64,000 bases of DNA. It comes from Bacteroidaceae bacterium. GTDB lineage: Bacteria; Bacteroidota; Bacteroidia; Bacteroidales; Bacteroidaceae. The stretch is taken from the NCBI GenBank assembly GCA_024398635.1, contig JAKSIV010000004.1, forward strand, positions 59,122 through 123,121, in the 5' to 3' direction. This document shows, one piece after another, positions 63,718 to 64,000 of the stretch; within the stretch, counting starts at the first letter, position 1; each line of letters opens with the position of its first letter. Both the position numbers and the translations under genes were made by a program. The notes under the pieces are model-generated. The model made no database searches and was not told the DNA's origin. It saw nothing but the letters and a program-made list of their open reading frames with translations.

Positions 63718-64000
63718 ATGTACGTTATTGCTGAAATTCAGGGACAGCAGTTCAAGATTGAAGAGGGAATGAAGCTGTTCGTGCACCACATTCAGGACGT
63801 TGAGGCTGGTGCAAGCGTTGAGTTCGAGAAAATCCTTCTCGCCGACAAGGACGGAAAGATCACCGTGGGTGCTCCTACCGTTAAGGGCGCAAAGGTAGTA
63901 TGTGAGGTCAAGACCGCTCTCGTTAAGGGTGACAAGGTTCTTGTATTCCACAAGAGAAGAAGAAAAGGTTACCGTAAGCTGAACGGTCACCGCCAGCAGT
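63718..64000 (+). CDS. rplU: 50S ribosomal protein L21, N-terminal part (runs off the window)
   Basis: 94 residues visible, beginning [20 protein letters not shown], with [20 protein letters not shown] and the RNA-binding [20 protein letters not shown]. Only the last few residues are missing. Binds 23S rRNA in the large subunit. Usually followed by rpmA in bacteria, which would lie beyond the window. Transcribed from a good promoter at 63601-63631. Confidence 0.96.
   Translation, partial: MYVIAEIQGQQFKIEEGMKLFVHHIQDVEAGASVEFEKILLADKDGKITVGAPTVKGAKVVCEVKTALVKGDKVLVFHKRRRKGYRKLNGHRQQ

Overview
The window reads as a chromosomal segment of a Bacteroidales bacterium, probably Prevotellaceae- or Bacteroidaceae-like. 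Supporting signs are the TAnnTTTG (-7) promoter boxes, some with a TTTG (-33) box 19-21 bp upstream, an anti-sigma/plug protein, a DUF5103 type IX secretion plug protein, type B L31, Na+-NQR, a Bacteroides-type xylA and several secreted carboxypeptidase-regulatory-domain proteins. No rRNA, tRNA, CRISPR array or insertion sequence was recognised.

Layout. 1-1.5 kb: serC-serA (serA cut by the window edge). 1.8-3.2 kb: an alanine/Na+ symporter with a 5' frameshift. 3.2-4.9 kb: an ECF sigma factor and an anti-sigma-like plug protein. 5.0-6.3 kb: a histidine phosphatase and a cupin lipoprotein. 6.3-14.9 kb is an accessory region: secreted proteins of unknown function, a TOTE-type primase-helicase with a phospholipase D-like tail, a HEPN/MNT pair and a BspA-like leucine-rich-repeat protein split by a frameshift. 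14.9-21.6 kb: mtgA and the nqrABCDEF operon, whose NqrC carries a rubredoxin domain. 21.9-30.3 kb: tamB, proS, an esterase and the DUF5103 protein. 30.3-41.2 kb: rarA, a glycosyltransferase, a cation efflux protein, glnS, TPR proteins, mscS and an SDR. 41.3-45.4 kb: xylA, xylB and fba. 45.7-51.2 kb: rpmE2 and an RNA-modification cluster (truA, rsmE, a bifunctional nuclease, rlmI, a DEDD exonuclease). 51.3-59.7 kb: ftsK, a LolA-like protein, trxB, metF, a short metH and an MFS transporter. 59.8-64 kb: an AI-2E transporter, a DnaJ/TerB protein, a broken small gene, a DUF4419-TonB_C protein and the start of rplU.

The most unusual features are: (1) nine copies of a small palindromic element that sit at gene ends, often supply the stop codons and sometimes promoter boxes; (2) three promoters with the same geometry, a GTTGCAA-N4-GTTGCAA direct repeat 33 bp from the -7 box, all in front of secreted-protein genes; (3) the primase-helicase plus HEPN/MNT block; (4) the rubredoxin-NqrC fusion; (5) the anti-sigma/plug chimera. 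Three separate frameshifts (symporter, LRR protein, small signal-peptide gene) may be real decay or sequencing errors.
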